A stretch of 64,000 nucleotides of DNA from the NCBI GenBank assembly GCA_949825065.1, contig OX463863.1, positions 18,927,251 to 18,991,250 of the forward strand, read 5' to 3'. The DNA comes from Odontocerum albicorne (taxonomy: Eukaryota; Arthropoda; Insecta; Trichoptera; Odontoceridae). Numbering within the stretch: the first letter of the stretch is position 1; every line of letters starts with the position of its first letter. Made by a program: the position numbers and the translations under genes. The notes below the pieces were generated by a model, which did no database searches, was not told the DNA's origin, and was given only the letters and a program-made list of their open reading frames with translations. Of the stretch, positions 1 through 11,165 are shown piece after piece.

Positions 1-545
1 TAATCACAAGAAAGAGAAATGCTTTTTTAATTGTGGTATAAAAAATAACAAGAAAGAGAAATGCTTTTTAATAGTGGTATTAAAATTAGCGATAAATAAA
101 ATTATATGTCCTTGTTCCTTGAAAGAATCACAAGAAAGAGAAATGTTTATTTAACTGTGATATTAAAATCAGTGATAAGCAAAACTCTAATATATGCCCT
201 TGTTCTTTGATAAAATAACAAGAAAGAGAAATGCTTTTCAATTGTGATATAAAAATCAGTGATAAACAAATATTTGAGTCAGTGTTCATCAAAGGAATAA
301 CAAGAAACAGAAACTTTTGACAGAAACAGAAAAGAAACAGAAACAATTGTGATAACAAAATCAGCAATAATCAAAACTATATGCTTTTGTTCCTTGATAT
401 AATCACAAGAAAGAGAAATGTTTTTTAACTGTTATATTAAAATCAACGAATAACAAATGTATATGTTATAATAGTTCTTCAAAAAAAATAACAAGAAAGA
501 GAAACTCTTTTCGATTGTGATATCAATAATAAAAAAACTGTTATA
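1..545. repeat. Degenerate tandem repeat, unit roughly 75-120 bp
   Basis: About six diverged copies share the core ACAAGAAAGAGAAATGCTTT followed by a TTGTGATAT-like stretch and an AAAATCAGTGATAA-like stretch. The array runs into the left edge of the window, so its full size is unknown. Short reading frames here are simple-sequence artefacts. Confidence 0.75.
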
Positions 546-1270
546 TCTCATTTTCGTGGAATAATTTCATTAACGACTTAACGGCTATACATATAATATA
601 TATTTTTAAAAATCTCCGAGAATTTTTTCGTTTCATAAAATGGGGAAAAGTGGGTTAAGTAAGTTATAAATATTATTTTGAAAAATATATTCAAAAAGCG
701 GAAAAAACGTGGACGTATATTGTTTGAAAATAGATATATAACGGGTCATAAGCTCAATATACATAAGTAACATCTGTTTTTTATTTTAAAGTTTATTTCA
801 AATTTAAAATTACCCCGAAAGTAAGAGAATTATTTACGTACGGCAGACTCTCGAGTTTTACCCTATCCCCTCCGCATTCCCTCGCTCCGAGTATATAATA
901 TATATTACTAACGTTCCCTCTAATCTTTTCATTGTGTGTGCGACCCATTGACTTGTATGTGCAGAGAAAAAAAAGAGGGAAGTCCGCAAATATGCATATT
1001 CATGCATAGATAAAACTAAGTAGTCAACATAATGTAACACGAAATCATAAATTACACTTTTTGCAACATTATTATCAATTTTACGGGAATCAATAAATTT
1101 TAACAGTGGCGAAACGGTGGCGAAACTGAGGGAGGTTGTAAAATCTATGGGATACAAATGGCAGACTTCTGTCTGTGACAAAAAAGTCCACTTCTGTATT
1201 TTTAAATGAATAATAAATAAAGAAAATAAATAATCGGAATATATGGTATAATAAGTAAGTAAGGTTAACC
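546..1270. other. AT-rich sequence, nothing recognised
   Basis: No repeat family, splice pattern or protein family was recognised. A minus-strand open frame of 138 codons (858-1274) has AT-driven composition, no family resemblance that I can name and no flanking gene signals. I do not call it a gene. Confidence 0.5.
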
Positions 1271-1289
1271 ACATATTTAGGTTAAGTAA

Positions 1290-1612
1290 GGATATCCAGA
1301 TGTATAGGTTAAGCTATGTTATCCTCATATTTGAGTACGGTGAGGTTATCCACATTTTTTTTTCACCTGGCGAGTTTATTGCCATGTGGCAATCTCTTCC
1401 AACCAACCAGAAAGATGTTTTAATAGGCCCTAAGTGAAAACCAGACTGGAATTCCAGATGTATAGGTTAAACGATGTTATCCTCATATTTGGGTACGGTG
1501 AGGTTATCCACATTTTTTTATTTCACCTGGTGAGTTTATTGCCATGTGGCAATCACTTCCAAACAACCAGAAAGATGTTTTAATAGGCCCTAAGTGAAAA
1601 CCAGGCTGGAAC
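1290..1612. repeat. Tandem duplication of about 160 bp carrying a SINE tail
   Basis: Two direct copies (about 1290-1450 and 1455-1612) begin with CCAGATGTATAGGTTAA and end in a minus-strand SINE tail (GCCATGTGGCAATC and CAACCAGAAAGATG). Both share the unique sequence in front of the SINE, so this is a duplication of a SINE-containing segment and not two insertions. Confidence 0.75.
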
Positions 1613-1838
1613 CCCGCGCTGTGCTACTCCCCTCGAACGACACATGCATTTTTACCGCCTACTATTCGAGGGTATAAGGATACCTATGACTTCGGTCATA
1701 TCTATTCTTAAAAAAAAAAAAAACCATTTAAAAAAATCTGGATTCAAGCGGGGATCGAATCCGCAACCTCCGGATCGGTAGACAAGCGTCTTACCACCAG
1801 GCAACGGAGGTCTGGGTAAACTGTTATCACCATATTTA
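1510..1838 (-). mobile_element. tRNA-derived SINE-1, split by a SINE-2 fragment
   Basis: Read on the minus strand it has a tRNA-like head (GGTGGTAAGACGC as box A, GATTCGATCCCCGC as box B at about 1750-1830). A body and a tail containing TTGCCACATGGCAATAA follow (about 1520-1600). Between head and body lies a plus-strand SINE-2 fragment with a poly(A) tail (1609-1723). Other copies of the family show the head and body joined directly. Confidence 0.8.
1609..1723 (+). mobile_element. SINE-2, 5'-truncated at box B
   Basis: It begins at AACCCCGCGCTGTGCTAC, next to the box B of full copies at 54.1 and 55.2 kb. It continues through CCTATGACTTCGGTCATATC and ends in 13 A residues. It sits inside SINE-1, so it inserted later. 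Confidence 0.8.
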
Positions 1839-2023
1839 GGTAGGTTAAACCTCCACAGGGTCGGGTAAACTGTCGAGTCTGCCGCAATTAAAGTTAGGTC
1901 TAACAAATATCCAGCTCATAAGTGTCATAGTTTAAATCTAAACCAAATCCTTAACCTGTTTATGATTAAACATCGTGTATTATATTTATTGTATTATATA
2001 ATATAACAGCACAATCACTTTTT

Positions 2024-2115
2024 AAAATCATCGTTTTACAAAATCATCGTTTCACAAAATCATCGTTTTACAAAATCATTGTTTCACAAAATCATCGTTT
2101 CACAAAATCATCGTC
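2024..2115. repeat. 17-bp tandem repeat, about five copies
   Basis: The unit is AAAATCATCGTTTTAC, with TCAC in place of TTAC in alternate copies. No coding or regulatory role is visible. Confidence 0.85.
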
Positions 2116-2279
2116 TAACACTAAATTATAATATCTCGGCGTATATAATATTTAAGAAATATCAAATCATGTACACACACCTTTAGCATATGTGAGCTAA
2201 AATTCTAATGAAAAGAAATCGTAATATACTCATAGCAAATAAGTTATGGAAGATTTATTTCAAATCTTTATTATGACAT

Positions 2280-2925
2280 ATTGGCGTTCGTTGGAATGAA
2301 CCGACTCCGTTGAGCTCTTCAAAACAAATTAAATTGACTTTTATTGCAATGAACCAACTCCGAGTTATTCAAAACAAATTATATTTTTGTTTAAATGAAC
2401 TGACTCGAATGAGTTATTTAAAACAAATAAAATTGACTTTTATCGCAATGAACCGACTATACTGAGTTTTTCAAAACAAATAAAATTGACTTTTATTGCA
2501 ATGAACCAACTCGACTGAGTTATTCAAAACAAATTATATTTTTGTTTAAATGAACTGACTCGACTGAGTTCTTCAAAACAAATAAAATTGACTTTTATTG
2601 CAATGAACCAACTCGATTGAGTTCTTCAAAACAAATAAAATTGACTTTTATTGCAATGAACCAACTCCACTGAGTTATTCAAAACAAATTATATTTTTGT
2701 TTAATTAAACTGACTCGACTGAGTTCTTCAAAACAAATAAAATTGACTTTTATTGCAATGAACCAACTCGATTGAGTTCTTCAAAACAAATTATATTTTT
2801 GTTTAAATTAACTGACTCGAATGAGTTCTTTAAAATAAATAAAATTGACTTTAATTTCAATGAACCAACTCAATTGAGTTCTTCAAAACAAATAAAATTA
2901 GATTTTGTCTAAATGAACCGAAGCC
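2280..2925. repeat. Roughly 52-bp tandem repeat, about 12 copies
   Basis: Units carry CAATGAACCAACTCGA, then GAGTTCTTCAAAACAAAT and TAAAATTGACTTTTATTG. An alternative subunit has TATATTTTTGTTTAAATG in place of the last part. The two subunit types alternate irregularly. Confidence 0.8.
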
Positions 2926-2999
2926 GCAAAATTATTAAATTGGATTTTATTGGAATGAACCAACTCCACTGATTTCTACAAAAAAAAAAAAAATATTGG

Positions 3000-3800
3000 C
3001 TTTTGTTGAAATGAACCGATTAAAGTGTGTTCATTTCAAATTTAATAAATTGAGTTTTATGAACTAATAATATTAACTTTGTGTAAAATGAACTACCTAC
3101 TAAGTTCATCAAATATTTTATATACACCCATGTTGAAATTTAATGACAAGTTCACTTGAAGCTCAAGGTTAGTTCATTTCAAGCTCAAAATATTTAGTTC
3201 TTCTCAACTAAAAATATTGACTTTTGTTGAAATAAACTAATTATCGAGTTCATAAAATATTTTATATGAACTATGTTGAGATTAAATGACTAGTTCACTT
3301 GAAGCTCAAGGTTAGTTCATTTCAAGCTCAAAAGATTTAGTTCTTCTCAACTAAAAATATTGACTTTTTTTGAAATAAACTAATTATCGAGTCCATAAAA
3401 TATTTTGTATGAACTATGTTGAAATTAAATGACTAGTTCACTTGAAGCTCAAGGCTAGTTCATTTCAAGCTCAAAAGATTGAGTTATTCTCAATTAAAAA
3501 TATTGACTTTTGTTGAAATAAACTAATTATCGAGTTCATAAAATATTTTATATGATCTATGTTGAAATTAAATGACTAGTTCACTTGAAGTTCAAGGCTA
3601 GTTCATTACAAGCTCAAAATATTGAGTTCATCTAAACTAATAATATTGGCTTATCTTGAAATGAACTAACTACCGAATTCGTTGGCTTATGTTGAAATGA
3701 ACTAACTACCGAGTTCTTCAAATCTTTATTATGCACCTATGTTGAAATAAAGACAGTTCATTTCAAGCTTAAATTGAGTTCTTCAAAACTAATAATATAG
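3000..3800. repeat. Roughly 120-bp tandem repeat, five to six copies
   Basis: Each unit includes GACTAGTTCACTTGAAGC, AAGGTTAGTTCATTTCAAGC and AATATTGACTTTTGTTGAAA. Words such as GAGTTC and ATGAACT are shared with the array just upstream, which suggests a common origin. Sequence 3801-4264 holds nothing I recognise. Confidence 0.75.
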
Positions 3801-4264
3801 GTTTTTGTTGTAATAAACTGACCCTCCTTGGTTCAATTCGTGCGTCAAAATTTATGATGAGCTATGAACCAGTAGCAGTGAATCAGGGGTTTGAAAATGT
3901 CACAAATAGTAAATAATTTTATTAATTTAGTTTCAACACACATGAGCACAATGAACACATAAAAAAACCATTTAGATTAATATAGTTTAACACCTTGAAA
4001 ATAAAAGTGGTAATTTCTGAAAATAATATCTTTAAATGATCACCTTTTTGTTACAGACAATGAATACATCTGTTCGGTAGCGTGCATGCAATAAACCGAA
4101 ACACGTACAGGCGTCTTCCATCCACAATATGGCTGACAATTATACTCGGTCACGAAGGATAGTCTATTGATATATCGACCGATAAAAGTGTAATATAATA
4201 CCACTTACCGAGAGTCTGTATCGAAATGATGATCATTTTAGGATATTTACTTTCGGAAAATAGA

Positions 4265-5225
4265 AATTTTATTTTGAAGGTGGTAAATTTATTTTCAAAA
4301 TGTTAAAAGTATATTTTTCAAGGTGTTAAATTTATTTTTTAAGGTATTAAATCTATTCTTCAAAATGTTCAGTATATATTTTTCAAGGTGTTAAGTCTTT
4401 TTTTCGAGTTATTAAGTCTAATTTTCAAGATGTTAAGTCTGTTTTTTAAGGTGTTCAGTATATTTGTCAAGGTGTTAAGTATATATTTATAAAGATTTTA
4501 ATTCTATTTTTAAAATGTTAAGTCTATTTGTATGTCAATTTTTCAAGGTATTAAGTCAATTTTTCAAGGTGTTATGTCAATGTTTTAAGGTATTAAGTCA
4601 ATTTTTCAAGGTGTTATGTCAATGTTTTAAGGTGTTAAGTAAATTTTTCAAGGTGTTAAGTAAATTTTTCAAGGTTAAGCCTAATTTTTAGGTGATAAGT
4701 CAATTTTTAAGGATTACGCATTTTTTTCAAGTTGTTTAGTAATTGTAAAATTAAGTTTTCAAGTCGTCAAGTGTCAAGTATTTAATTTATTTTTCAGTGT
4801 TCAGTATATATTTTTCAAGGTATTAAATCTTTTTTTCAAGGTGTATGTTGTTTAATTTTCAAAGTGTTTAGTCTTTTTTTTTCAAAGTGTTATATAGTAA
4901 AGTCTAATTTTCAAGGTGTTAATTCTAGTTTTCAAGGTCTTAAGTCTTTTTTTAAGTTATTAAGTCTAGTTTTAAAGATATTAAGAATATTTTTCAAGGT
5001 ATTTAATAAATTTTTCAAAGTGTTCAGTATATTTTTTTCAAGGTAATAAGCCTTTTTTTTCAGTGTTTTAGTTAAGTCTAATTTTCAAAAATGTTAAGTC
5101 TATTTTTCAAGATATTAAGTCTTTCTTCAAGATGTTCAGTCTATTTTTCAAGATATCAAGTCTATTTTTCAAGGTGTTTAGTCTATCTTCAAGATGTTAA
5201 GTCTATTCTTCAAGATATATGTAAA
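4265..5225. repeat. Degenerate 20-24 bp repeat
   Basis: Around forty diverged units contain TTTTCAAGGTGTTAAGTCTA. The strand is strongly T-rich. The open frames at 4864-5046 and 5091-5279 are repeat artefacts. Sequence 5226-5737 shows nothing recognisable. Confidence 0.75.
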
Positions 5226-5741
5226 GTCAGTTATCTAAATACTTTTATACTATATTACATACACATTGTATTCATGTGAACCGTTGAAACTAAATTGAGT
5301 GCTGCTGAAATGTTCAAATTCACCTGAATCTCCGATAAATAAGAAATAATAACATCTGAAATAAACCTTCCATAAAAATAGTTGAAAATAAAATAGTAAA
5401 GGCTCGTTCACACTATGGCGACTAAATAAAGTAGGTGTTAACACAGTACCATACAATATAATAATAAAAATAAATATTTATTTTTCACATAACTACACAT
5501 CGCCTATAACAGGTATTACCAGTAACAATAATCAATACAGTTAATCTAACATTACCGAATAATCATTTTTAAAATTGACTTACAACTATTTACAATATTT
5601 CGACAAATATATACGCATAAAAGATCCAACAGATAACAAGCCATTTAAAACTTCTTGTTGTATAATAAATTTTTTGTAATTTGTTTATCCCAACGCTGTT
5701 TATTCCACTTTACATAACGGTATAACCCTCCGCAGTGTTAA

Positions 5742-6364
5742 CTCTTACAGGCTTAGTGGTTCAAGTTACGTACCACCTTTTTTTGATGCAGTACTGCATA
5801 ATGGTACACGCAATGTACCACTTATTAAACCTCTCTCTATTGCTGCACGAACGCTCAGATTATGTACCACTTCGTATAATATAATATAATACTTATGACT
5901 CATATCAGCACAGCTGCAGGTCTGGTCCTGTTCAAATTCATTTAGCTTCTAATATTATTGACAGTTAGTTGTTCTCGGTGTGCCGACTTGTGCGTATAAA
6001 AGAAAACGTTATATATTTGTATTAAATTTTAATAACAAATAGTTGTGATAAAATTGACTTCAGTAATTGTGGTAAGTTGTTGAGATTATATTTAGGTTAA
6101 AAATTAATTTTACTTGGATGTACTCGTATTTCGGCATTATTTGGTGGTACATTAGAAGTACCAGTGGAAATATGGACTAGTGGTACATAAGTTGTACCAC
6201 CTCACCGGGAGTTCCTTGACCTACCGAGGAAGTGGAAATATGTTAATATAGCATTTGTATGTATCATTTTTAAAACACATTAAAAAAAATATTGAGAAAC
6301 TTGACTTTTTATTTTTTGTGCAGCCTGAGTAAAAATAAGTGAAGTTTACCTGCGCCTGTAGGGG
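5742..6364. mobile_element. TTAA-flanked element (family C, piggyBac-like MITE)
   Basis: TTAA flanks the element at 5738-5741 and 6365-6368. The ends are imperfect inverted repeats: CTCTTACAGGC at the left, and CCCCTACAGGC at the right read on the minus strand. TTAA duplication is the hallmark of piggyBac-type transposition. The interior holds no transposase, but GTACCAC and its complement recur several times, which may be subterminal motifs. Confidence 0.65.
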
Positions 6365-6365
6365 T

Positions 6366-6552
6366 TAATGCCTTAACTAAAAGACAAGACATGGGCTAAC
6401 AATAGCCCATATCTTCCTTAACTAAAAGACAAGACATGGGCTAACAATAGTCCATATCTTCCTTAACTAAAAGACAAGACATGGGCTAACAATAGCCCAT
6501 ATCTTCCTTAACTAAAAGACAAGACATGGGCTAACAATAGCCCATGTCTTGT
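6366..6552. repeat. 45-bp tandem repeat, four copies, each with a dyad
   Basis: The unit holds CTTAACTAAAAGACAAGAC followed by ATGGGCTAACAATAGCCCAT, which can form a hairpin. The last unit extends the dyad outward into AAGACAAGAC / GTCTTGTCTT, giving a stem of about 18 bp. Confidence 0.85.
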
Positions 6553-6771
6553 CTTCTGTTCTTATTCATACCGTATAGCTCGAATATAACGCAATATTTT
6601 TTTACTCAAAATATTTTTCCAAAAATAACATTCGCGTTATATTCGGAATTTAGGATGGTCCAATGAGCGCAGAGCACACAGCGATTGGCTCTTAGCTGGA
6701 TCTGGAATCATCCTCTGCCCCCTGCAGGGAAAATAGAGAAACCGTCAATTCCAGTCTTAGGGGAATGGACT

Positions 6772-7158
6772 ATGACCGCCTGGCAGAAGATTAGTGACAC
6801 GTCTACTGAAAAAGATTTTAAGGAATGTCACATTTCCAACAATCTTGATGGGAGTGAGGATGACATTTTATGGGAAGAGAAAGATGTTGATGACACCTCC
6901 GTGACCTGGTGGTAAGACACTTGTCTGCCGATCCGGAGGTTGCGGGTTCGATCCCCGCTGGAAACCAGATTTTTTTAAATAGGATTCCAGTCTGGTTAAC
7001 ACTTAGGGCCCATAAAAACATCTTTCTGGTTGGTTGGAAGAGATTGCCACATGGCAATAAACTCGCCAGGTGAAAAAAAAAAAAAAGATGTCATAAATGA
7101 TGCATCGAGTAGTGATCATTCAAGCGACACTGGTGATCATTCAAACATGTCTGAATAA
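6772..7158 (+). pseudogene. Tigger/pogo transposase C-terminus, interrupted by SINE-1
   Basis: The frame from 6772 reads through FKECHISNNLDGSEDD, which resembles the FKKCGISNALDG-EDD segment near the C-terminus of pogo/Tigger (jerky/CENP-B-like) transposases. It runs to EEKDV at about 6890. The SINE follows, then KDVINDASSSDH and the terminal SNMSE stop at 7156-7158. Removing the SINE and one copy of the AAAGATGT duplication restores a plausible acidic tail. The N-terminal and catalytic regions are absent, so it cannot encode an active enzyme. The family call rests on this short motif and the inverted ends. Confidence 0.6.
6895..7084 (+). mobile_element. SINE-1, full-length copy inside a transposase ORF
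   Basis: tRNA-related head (GACCTGGTGGTAAGACAC; GGGTTCGATCCCCGC), middle body (GATTCCAGTCTGGTTAAC), tail GGTTGGAAGAGATTGCCACA with GGCAATAA, then poly(A). A target duplication beginning AAGATGT lies at about 6881 and 7085. The promoter-like boxes follow the tRNA consensus for RNA polymerase III. Confidence 0.85.
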
Positions 7159-7289
7159 AAATATATTTTTGATAATACAATTTACCTAATTCATTTTTGT
7201 TTTATATTTGAATTTTTCCTTTCATTCCTGCTCCAAATATATAGGTCGCGTTATATTCGAGGTCGCGTTATACGAGGGCTAATACGGTA

Positions 7290-8064
<775 letters not shown>

Positions 8065-8459
8065 TATTTTAGGTTTTCAGTTACTTCGCGAACTGTAAAT
8101 ATTGGATTCTGACATCAGATCTACCTGAAGATCCATCAGCAGCTTCCTTACAGCATTTTTTATTTTTTGGCCTGGATGACTCTTTAGTAACATTGTTCTC
8201 TGTTTTGGATATACAGGAGACGGTATCTATTTTAATTGGTATTTTGTGGGCTTATGACCACCTTTGAAGGCTGAGTTAAGTGCTCACTTTATGCCTAGGC
8301 AACATTCCTCATTATACCATAGATTCATCTCTATACATCATTTAAATGTTTTTATTCTTAGTGCAGACAAGATGGTTTTTCTTTATGCCATTTGTTGACG
8401 AACAATGGTAAGATTTTTTATTAACAGATGTTGAGGAAACCTCTTTATTCTGTCAAAGC

Positions 8460-8548
8460 GATTGTGGAATTCAAAACTAATAATGTAGACACAATTTGAA
8501 TTCCACAAATAATTGTGGAATTCAAAACTAATAATGTAGACACACCTA
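8460..8548. repeat. Local direct and inverted duplication
   Basis: ATTGTGGAATTCAAAACTAA followed by TAATGTAGACACA occurs twice. An inverted GAATTCCACAA lies between the copies, so each half can pair with the centre. A run of nine G residues follows near 8619. Confidence 0.75.
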
Positions 8549-8794
8549 CATTTATTATTTTTGAGATAGAGATAAAGTTTTCTCGAAGGAGGCGATGAGA
8601 AATATTATCTTTGAAAAGGGGGGGGGGTTCTTTACAAAACAGAAGTGCTATATTGCCACATAATAAAAATAATTACTCAAACTTTTAAAACAGAATAATT
8701 TGACACTTAAGTGTGAATAAATCCTTCACAATGACTTAAATTTTAATAAAATGATTTGTTTCACTTTATAAGAGAATTGTTTGAGAAGAATAAA

Positions 8795-9430
8795 TGAGGA
8801 GACGATGTACAGAATTAAGTGATTAGAGATGAATGTGAACTAAAGTATGCCTGAATACGGAATGAAGTGATTAGGGATGAATGTGAACTAAAGTATGCCT
8901 GAATACGGCATGAAGTAATTAGGGATGAATGTGAACTTAAGTATGCCTGAATACGGCATGAAGTGATTATGGATGAATGTGAACTTAAGTATGCCTGAAT
9001 ACGGAATTAAGTGATTATGGATGAATGTGAACTAAATGTGTGTGGTGGGATAGCGCCGGAGTTATTTACTTCGAACTACTGAAACCAGGCGAAACAATTA
9101 CTGCCGACATATACTGTCAACAATTAGGCATAATGTTGTAGATTAATTTTTAAGTATTATTTTAAATAAACTTATTTTTTTGTAATTGAATGAATTTTTT
9201 GACATCTTTTCGGTCCCCTTAATATATAGTGCAAATATGAGTGAAGGGCGTGGCGTGGTGATCAAGGAGGGTATGGTTGAATCAAATGAATGATAGTTAG
9301 AAAGAAGGAAATGTAAAAAGTAGTATAAATAGGAATCTTAGAAGTTGTATAGATGTAAGAGAGGTGAAGTAACATATGTGTGTCAAGATAGGAAAGTCTG
9401 TCGTTTTCTCTTCTTAGTCTTCCCAACAGC
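8795..9430 (+). pseudogene. Non-LTR retrotransposon tail (family B), with amplified codons
   Basis: The start decodes as a reverse-transcriptase C-terminal linker (RIK-EVIRDECELK). A 57-bp piece with GGGATGAATGTGAACTAAAG and GTATGCCTGAATACGG is repeated about four times (8815-9030). After a mariner fragment the family-B 3' part resumes (GTGCAAATATGAGTGAAGG) and ends near AGCGAAACGGCATGATG. Family-B copies at 21.3, 24.9 and 42.3 kb show the same order. Fully decayed. Confidence 0.6.
9037..9141 (+). pseudogene. mariner transposase fragment (34 codons)
   Basis: The frame reads WWDSAGVIYFELLKPGETIT then ADIYCQQL. This is the conserved stretch that follows the first catalytic Asp in mariner transposases (compare [20 protein letters not shown] in the copy at 27.8 kb). 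It is closed by TAG at 9139 and lies inside the family-B retrotransposon tail. Confidence 0.75.
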
Positions 9431-9477
9431 GAAACGGCATGATGTTATATATGTATTAATTCAATACAGTTTCAAAA

Positions 9478-9592
9478 TTTGAACAACAGTTGTATTCCAA
9501 GATAAGAACAGTTGTATTCCAAGATAAGAACAGTTGCATTCCAAGATAAGAACAGTTGTATTCGAAGATAAGAACAGTTGTATTCCAAGCCA
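9478..9592. repeat. 22-bp tandem repeat, five copies
   Basis: The unit is ACAGTTGTATTCCAAGATAAGA. No other gene-like content between 9,430 and 10,600; a 70-codon minus frame at 10027-10239 is not recognisable. Confidence 0.85.
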
Positions 9593-10629
9593 GCACTGCC
9601 GAGGAAGACGGAATATACTCAGGTAGATTAAAATTATTACAAATACACATCGTTATGACCCTAAAATGTCTGGCATGAACAAGTCAAAGTGTCTATGGAC
9701 AGTTCATATAAATGAGTACCTTGCTATCTGTATTCATACCTTGTATATTTATATGATATAACTAAATATTAACTGAGATAAAAAATAATATATAAACTAC
9801 TGTTTTTTTAGCCAAAATATGGTGGGATTAAAAGGGTTAAGCAATATATAGAACTGCCTAACAAAAGTCTACAGTAGATTAAACCTGCTCATTGTCTTAG
9901 ACATGCTATAACAAAACTAAAGCACCCTCGGTGTGAGTGAGTGACACTTGAAAGAAATACCCTTGAAGAGTTCTTTCGAAATAAATTTATTAACCACGTG
10001 ATATTAAATTTTTAACATTTCAGAATTTAACGAAACAATACGTCTTTTATTAACTCTAATTGATATACTACTGAGGAAACAGAAATCAATTTTGTAGCTG
10101 TAGTATCGCCTGACCATGTACTGGTCGTGGGGTCGTAGGTGGCGAGAAATCTGTCCATACACACTCTAACATATTTAGGCCATAAACTTTTGAACCTTAA
10201 AAAGTAAAATACATTATATCTAGAGGTTTTTAAAATCATTTAAAAAATCATTTATATGATTATTATAATAACACTCAATAATCGTTACGTTTCGTATAAC
10301 AAAAATAAATGTTTGAATCATCAATAATACTCATTTTTTTCATTTAAAATATTTTTTATACAAAATGATACACTTCACTTATAAAGAATTAATTTTCGTG
10401 TCACTCCAAGTGATTTCCATTAAAATTTTAAAATCTTATTATACGATCAGCTTTTGATACAATTTATTTAGCGTGTAGAGATCAGTTTCGAAAGAGAAAA
10501 ACAAAGAAAAAAATTTGTTCGTGATGTACGATTTCATGATATTAAAATTTTACGTAACTGAGTGTGGCATTCCACGTGGTAATATCGCTCAAACACAATC
10601 AATTATTGCTTATTTTATATTAAATTCAT

Positions 10630-10905
10630 CGTCGTTGCTGAGCCTCGTAGTTGAGGATCCCCGTAGTTGGGGATCCCCGTAGATGGGGATCCCCGTAGTT
10701 GAGGATCCCCGTAGTTGGGGATCCCCGTAGATGGGGATCCCCGTAGTTGGAGATCCCCGTAGTTGTGGATCCCCGTAGATGGGGATCTCCGTAGTTGGGG
10801 ATCCCCGTAGGTGGGGATCCCCGTAGTTGGGGATCCCCGTAGTTGAGGATCCTCGTAGTTGGAGATCCCCATAGTTGAGGATCCCCGTAGTTGAGGATCC
10901 CCTCA
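10630..10905. repeat. 16-bp GC-rich minisatellite, about 17 copies
   Basis: The unit GGATCCCCGTAGTTGG (variants ATGG, GAGG) stands out from the AT-rich surroundings. A 16-bp unit shifts frame each repeat, so the long minus-strand frames have a 16-residue periodicity and need not be selected. Confidence 0.92.
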
Positions 10906-11079
10906 CCATTCCAACATCAATGTTTTAAAGTGAAGCTATGCCGTGGAGTTTTCTTCTCTTTAAGTGAGTCGTTCCACACTAGCAAACTCACCGGTCACAC
11001 TGCTGTACGGGATTTGATGACACACCTGAAGTGAAACGATCGGAGCACACCGTAATGTATTTTTTTCCTTTTTTTTTTG

Positions 11080-11165
11080 TTATAAAGAATAGATATGACT
11101 TAAGTCATAGGTATCCTTATACTCGCAAATAATACGTGAAAAAAATGCCTGTGTCATTTGAGGGA
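11080..11165 (-). mobile_element. SINE-2 3' fragment
   Basis: Minus-strand reading gives a poly(A)-preceded CATATC..AAGTCATAGGTATCC body like that of full SINE-2 copies, ending near the CTCAAATGACACAGG position. The head is missing. Confidence 0.65.

Larger units (their letters stand above)
6571..7287 (+). mobile_element. pogo/Tigger-like DNA transposon remnant
   Basis: The left end CCGTATAGCTCGAATATAAC and the right end (minus strand CCGTATTAGCCCTCGTATAA, then CGAATATAACGC) are imperfect inverted repeats. TA dinucleotides flank them at 6569-6570 and 7288-7289. Inside is the C-terminal part of a transposase-like frame, itself split by a SINE. At about 0.7 kb this is an internally deleted derivative. 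Confidence 0.6.

Noticed and set aside
858..1274. 138-codon minus-strand frame
   Set aside because: AT-rich composition, no recognised motif and no gene structure nearby.
6895..6970. Functional tRNA gene
   Set aside because: A and B boxes are present, but the sequence runs directly into the SINE-1 body and LINE-like tail and is flanked by a target duplication, as for a retroposed SINE.
8072..8263. Possible plus-strand exon after TTTATTTTAG (SDLPEDPSAASLQHFLFFGL...)
   Set aside because: About 60 codons look protein-like and an acceptor-like site precedes them, but no family, donor or neighbouring exon was found, and the opposite strand is also partly open. A protein search of this frame would decide.
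10630..10905. CRISPR-like array of regular short repeats
   Set aside because: Head-to-tail minisatellite without unique spacers, in a eukaryotic context with spliced genes.
10610..10909. Two overlapping minus-strand frames (85 and 99 codons)
   Set aside because: 16-residue periodicity from the 16-bp minisatellite; no other support.
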